Source: Larus michahellis (taxonomy: Eukaryota > Chordata > Aves > Charadriiformes > Laridae). Taken from it: 64,000 bases of DNA. The stretch is from NCBI RefSeq assembly GCF_964199755.1, contig NC_133899.1, forward strand, positions 26,825,446 through 26,889,445. Direction: 5' to 3'. Shown here piece by piece: positions 59,713 to 64,000 of this stretch (its first letter is position 1; every line of letters starts with the position of its first letter). The position numbers and the translations under genes are program-made. The notes beneath the pieces were generated by a model that saw only the letters and a list, made by a program, of their open reading frames with translations, was not told the origin of the DNA and ran no database searches.

Positions 59713-61167
59713 AATGAAGACTTCCCTTGGCTGCTGGGAATCCATTTCCGATCAAGAAAGCTTCTGACAATGCAGTTTTGCTCTTGTAACTTCAGGATAT
59801 AGTTACAACTGTGGCCTTGTATTGAAATCAAGTTTGTTTTCCCTGTCCCCAACTGCTGTACAGTAACACACCACTAAAGAAAACATAGTTTATACATGCA
59901 AGTGACTGCACTTCTTTGTGTGTACGATCCCCTTAAAGCTTCTTTCTCTTACTGTGGGGGGAAAATTGCACAGATCTCCATCAAACTGTGGAAGGAGAAC
60001 TAGACCCATCTGGAACAGCCACACCTGTTACGATCCCAGGCTGTACTGAGCACGCTTTCACTGTAAAGCATATACTGCAATACACAAGTCCTCAGCAAGG
60101 CGTTGTCTTGTGTAGCTGCCAAATTTTACAACAGCACTCGCCCTACCATTTCAGATAACCTAAACTATTAGGAGAGGGGAAGAGGAAAAAAATGTACATT
60201 TATACTCTAGGCACTACATTTCTCCTTTAAAGGTGTTTTATAGAAGCGTCAAGTCTTGATGCTCCCCCTTCTAGAAGGGAAGCGTATGTGTTCCTGTACC
60301 TCAGCCACAGAAATTTGTGCAGGTGTTGAGCCGAGACTCTGCCTTGAACGAGGCAACCCAAGAAAGCTCAGAGAACTACTGAATTCCTTGCTTTTATTAC
60401 AAAAATGGGAATGATCACTTTGATCAAAATGAAAAAAGTTTGCTCACACTGTGTACATGAAAAACTCTAAATACAAAAATCATCCCAAACACAGTTTGTG
60501 CTTTTTAAAAAAGAATGCAACATCATTTTGCACTGCGTTTTAATTTTTGACCCCCACATAGAATAGAAAATACACACCGCAGCTTGCAAAGGCTGCATCG
60601 TACTCTGACGAGTTTCAATCGTAACGAGATAAAGCAGCAGTCTGGGAGCTGCTGGCTGGGGCAGGGAAAGGGATATCATGATGGAGCAGGTTGCAACGCT
60701 GCGGCTGGAGCACAGAGCAGGAGGTGACAGCTCTGCTCCTGCCAGCCCCCACCGACCTGCTCCCGTCCTGCAGCAGCCAACAGCGGCACCCAACACTGCT
60801 CGGCACAACAGCTTCGGAAAAAAAAAAAAAAAAACCAAAACCCTACAGCTGTACTGATTTAAGTCTATGGAATCATTATGGGGCTGAAAAAAAATCTTCA
60901 GGTATCTCCATAAATTAGTGCAGGGAAATAAAAAAAAAAAATGCATTTATGGTAAACTAGAATTGTAGAGAGATACCATTTATCAGTAACCAGCACACAA
61001 GTCTTGCTTCACACATACCCTGTGAACAACAGCTCGTTTCACATGCAAAAGACCAAAAAGCAGGTATTACAACAGTTCTTTCACATCCCTAAATTAGAAA
61101 AATATAATTTTTTTTTATTCCATCTTTGTTGAAACTGCAGCACAGTGAACTTCACTCACTCTTCGGA
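59713..61167. other. Convergent 3' ends of FKBP3 (+) and PRPF39 (-)
   Basis: 1455 bp between the two stop codons. For FKBP3 no AATAAA or ATTAAA was seen until 60927-60932; a weak AATACA variant lies at 60079-60084. For PRPF39, minus-strand AATAAA lies at 61114-61119 (about 50 nt past its stop) and at 60394-60399. The two 3' UTRs may overlap. A-rich runs near 60820 and 60930. Confidence 0.6.
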
Positions 61168-61218
61168 TCAAGTTGGATGATAATACTGTCCGTAATTCCA
61201 GGCATTCTGGTAATTGTA
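61168..61218 (-). CDS. PRPF39: PRPF39 last coding exon
   Basis: 51 bp: 16 codons (YNYQNAWNYGQYYHPT) and TGA at 61170-61168. TTTCTAG acceptor. Phase 0 junction with the preceding exon. Confidence 0.94.
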   Translation of the reverse strand, partial: YNYQNAWNYGQYYHPT

Positions 61219-63035
61219 CTAGAAAACAAACACAACATAATAGCGTAAGTCAGACTGCCCACGCTGCAGGAAGAGCGCTGGTGACAAGCCATGATCTCTG
61301 ATTCAGAAGGGCACAGCTGAGTTCTCCCTTTGGCAACTGCAATGGTTCTGAAGAGTGGCCAGCGTGGCTGTGCCAGTGTCGCCGTGCCCACGTCACCCCC
61401 AGAACGCTGGGGTGTCAGCCCTTCTGTAGCGAGGCCCTGCCCGCAGCCCATGCCTCAGGCTGGGAACAAGCCAGGAGTTCCTCGGCAGCCCCTGAATTCC
61501 CAACCACCTGAAAGCTCCACTGGGAGTCAGCTTTGCTCCAGAGGCAAAGCTGAAGTGAGATTCAGTTTGAGTCCAGGGTCAGGTTTGTACCCAGGGTCCG
61601 TGCAGAGGCTGGTACTGGTGCCCATAGTGTTTTTAGTCCCTTAATAAACACGTGTGCAGCAAGTCTGAAAACGCAGGACAGGTCAGAGGTTCACTAACCC
61701 TCAGATCCCCTCTGGTTCCCGCTCTATGGCTCTGCCTCACTCCCCTTTCAACAGATTCTCATAAGAGGGAGGAAGAAGGGAGGGAATAGAAGGTAACGGA
61801 CACCTGAACTGTCTGTGTTCTGGCTCCACATCCACCGTTACGTCACAGCCCCAAATTAAACTGCTTCAGCCAAAGTTTCAGTTGGACGCTGTACAAGTCA
61901 CAGAACCCACACCCAGATGTTACAGGAACTACTAACTGGAGAAAGTAAACTGGCGTCCCAAGGCAAGTCTCCTGGGCAAAACACTGCAGCACACAACGGG
62001 TCTATTGCCCTCAGCCAGCAATGCCCTTCAGTGCTGTCACGCAGCCCTTCGCTTGAAGAGCTAGCCACCAAACCGCTCATCTGCCCCAAGAGGAATATTT
62101 TACACTTGCATAGCAGACCAAAGAGGAATCAACAAAAACAGAAGCTAAATTTTTACTCCCAAGCTTTCCTCACCAACTGATTCTGGGCCATAGACAGATA
62201 AATCCACCGGGAAAACCCCAATGTGCATACAGTCAGACTGCACGCGCTCTAGAAGTAACCAAAGCAACACCCACCTGGTACCAGGCGTTGTAGTTATACG
62301 CGGCCTGGTTGACTTGCATGTCTCCGTCCATCATCTGTGCTGATGCCAAAGTTGGGTCGTCTGTGAGCATTTTCTTTTCATCTGGCTCCTCTGATCTGTG
62401 AAGTGAATATTTGCTTGTAAATGGTATTTTAGATCAAATTCTAAGCATGTCTTTGTGTGAGAAGTGCTGTAACAGGTAAGGGTAAATGATATTTTCAAAT
62501 TTGGTGCCCTGTTGGGCTTCAGAACAGCAGTCTGGTTTTTAAAGTGTTCTGGTGCTCAAACTGAGAGAGCTAAAGCATGTTTCTGCTTAGAGACTGAGTT
62601 ACATTTACCAGGACCGTTTAGCTTTTCTGTGAAACATAGCTGAAACGTTTACTTTCCAATAAATCTGTTTCCAAATATTTATGCCAACAGTATAGCCCTA
62701 GTTAGTATACACTTTAAGTGATTTAAGACAACAGTGATTTTGTTCTTGCAAGCAGTAGGTTTAAAGCTGAAAAATGTATGTATAAATATTCAAAACCTAA
62801 AGAAAAAGACATAGTTCCCAAGACTGTTCTTGGAACTATTTTTAAAGCCTTTCCAAAGTGCTTTGTCTCAGCTCTAGCTTGGTGTAGTACGTGTTCCAGC
62901 GACCCCACGCTGCGTCATCTATTGAGTTCGTTTATCCCCTCAGGTGAGCAGACTTCCTACCCGTTCTCTGCCCTCCTCTTTAAAGAATCCTGCTCCTTCA
63001 GAAGGGCTTGATGTTCATCATAGGCATCCAGAAGC
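61168..63035 (-). CDS. PRPF39: PRPF39, U1 snRNP-associated splicing factor (3' portion, last three coding exons)
   Basis: Whole-fragment entry. Three exons (62961-63035, 62275-62395, 61168-61218) join in frame to give the C-terminal 81 complete codons. They match PRPF39: LLDAYDEHQALLKEQDSLKR (end of the last HAT-repeat-like helix), AENGSEEPDEKK linker, then the Tyr/Asn/Trp/Gln-rich tail NQAAYNYNAWYQYNYQNAWN ending GQYYHPT. Known role: HAT-repeat protein related to yeast Prp39, which helps the U1 snRNP recognise 5' splice sites. The N-terminal HAT repeats lie past the right edge. Converges on FKBP3. Confidence 0.94.
61219..62960 (-). other. PRPF39: PRPF39 last two introns
   Basis: Introns at 61219-62274 and 62396-62960. 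The first has a GC-richer stretch near 61370-61520 with no recognisable product. Nothing else seen. Confidence 0.7.
62275..62395 (-). CDS. PRPF39: PRPF39 penultimate coding exon
   Basis: 121 bp: one base completes a Gly codon, then 40 codons ending AAYNYNAWYQ. TTCACAG acceptor, GTGGGT donor. Confidence 0.94.
62961..63035 (-). CDS. PRPF39: PRPF39 third-last coding exon
   Basis: 75 bp, CCTTCAG acceptor and GTAGGA donor. It enters on the last base of a codon and exits after two bases of the Gly codon completed in the next exon. Confidence 0.92.
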
Positions 63036-64000
63036 CTGAAGGAGACAGAAAACAAATAAAGCTTTGCTCACCATTTTCATGTCAACGCTTTAAACACATG
63101 AGCAACCATTTTTAAGTGTCTACTTCAAACTGTACAAATACAAAAGCATTCTAAACCACTCAACCATAATCAAATTTTAATCAGTGATCCACCATGAAGA
63201 TGGGAAAGCCAAAAAAAATTAATTTGAAGGGGGATTCCACAACACATATTGAAGAATTTCGTTAGCTCAGAAATTCCCAACTTGCTCAGCTTTTTTCACG
63301 CTTCATGCAGTTCTTTTATAAAGAAGTTTTCTAAAACTTATTTGTGATACAGCTGCTTCCTCCAGTAATTGCATTCCCTCAGCTGCGCACTGATGCCATC
63401 TATAGCAGCACTGATATCTAGGAATCAACATTTCTTTAAATACTGGAAATTAGCATTAGACAAAATCATTACAATTCCAAAGTATCACCTACAGCCTTTT
63501 CCCAAACAACATGGGAAGTACATATGTATATTTAATGCAGCACAGAAAAGCTATATTATTTATATCTCAAGTATTACCATATATTGCTGAGTGAAAGAGT
63601 AATACTTCTGTTTCCTAGGTAAAATTCCCATGAATAGCCAGCTATCATTTAATCTGCTGCATACCACAGCTTACAATATTCTGTCAATATTACTCTTGGT
63701 GAAAACCATTTCTTGTATTTATTCTGTGCTCTAGTGTTGTTTGGGAACTGCAGACTTCATTTTGTTTGGTCTGTCTAGGATCCCAGACTTGTAACGCCTG
63801 GCTGCCACGCAAGTTAGAGTGTTCAGTCAGCAGAAACTAAGGACCAGCTATTGTTAAAAACATACAAAGCAGAAAAACTAACGCATGCTTAGTCCTTCCA
63901 AGTTAATTAGCTGCAAATTGTAAACAAAATCAAACACTTGTTTTACAGTAGGGAGTTAAGAGGGGAAAAAAGTATATCTAGTATTTAATTAAGAAGTTGC
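63036..64000 (-). other. PRPF39: PRPF39 intron running to the right edge
   Basis: No exon, repeat or regulatory motif was recognised. The next upstream PRPF39 exon must lie beyond 64000. Confidence 0.65.

Noticed and set aside
60467-60946. 159-codon minus-strand open frame between FKBP3 and PRPF39
   Set aside because: It covers homopolymer runs and UTR sequence, with no domain or splice evidence; probably PRPF39 3' UTR or flank.
1-64000. CRISPR arrays, operons, bacterial mobile elements, tRNA or rRNA genes
   Set aside because: The sequence is vertebrate nuclear DNA. No regularly spaced repeats or recognisable tRNA/rRNA sequences were seen by eye; a covariance-model scan would be needed to exclude small RNAs.

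Overview
This is vertebrate nuclear DNA, most likely from a bird. Genes are split into short GT-AG exons in an AT-rich background, CpG islands sit only at promoters, and the interspersed repeats are fragments of CR1 LINEs, the dominant avian (and reptile) retroposon. No bacterial, organellar or viral gene was seen. The species cannot be fixed from the sequence.

Four genes were recovered by translating exons between splice sites. (1) FANCM, minus strand, 55325 down to 10602: exons 1-13, 766 codons covering the N-terminus, the whole DEAH translocase core and the start of the MHF-binding region. The rest, including the very large exon expected next, lies beyond the left edge. (2) A SOUL/HEBP-family heme-binding-like gene, plus strand, 36679-46929: five exons, 271 aa, with its own CpG-island promoter. 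It lies entirely inside FANCM intron 4 (28827-52293) on the opposite strand. (3) FKBP3 (FKBP25), plus strand, 55609-59712: seven exons, 225 aa, complete. (4) PRPF39, minus strand: its last three coding exons (61168-63035), with the gene continuing past the right edge. The order FANCM-FKBP3-PRPF39 matches the order I recall for human 14q21.

Layout: 1-10601 FANCM intron 13 with two CR1 fragments; 10602-28826 FANCM exons 13-5; 28827-52293 intron 4 holding the nested SOUL-like gene; 52294-55325 FANCM exons 4-1; 55326-55608 a 283-bp head-to-head FANCM/FKBP3 promoter inside a CpG island; 55609-59712 FKBP3; 59713-61167 convergent 3' ends of FKBP3 and PRPF39; 61168-64000 the PRPF39 3' portion.

Most notable: the nested antisense SOUL-like gene with a long acidic N-terminal extension, and a perfect 48-bp inverted repeat with a 3-nt loop (55429-55527) in the shared FANCM/FKBP3 promoter. 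The latter is either a real cruciform-capable element or a sequencing/assembly fold-back. FANCM (fork remodelling, Fanconi anaemia pathway), FKBP3 (nuclear prolyl isomerase) and PRPF39 (U1 snRNP-associated splicing factor) are housekeeping nuclear proteins; nothing indicates that the four genes form one pathway.
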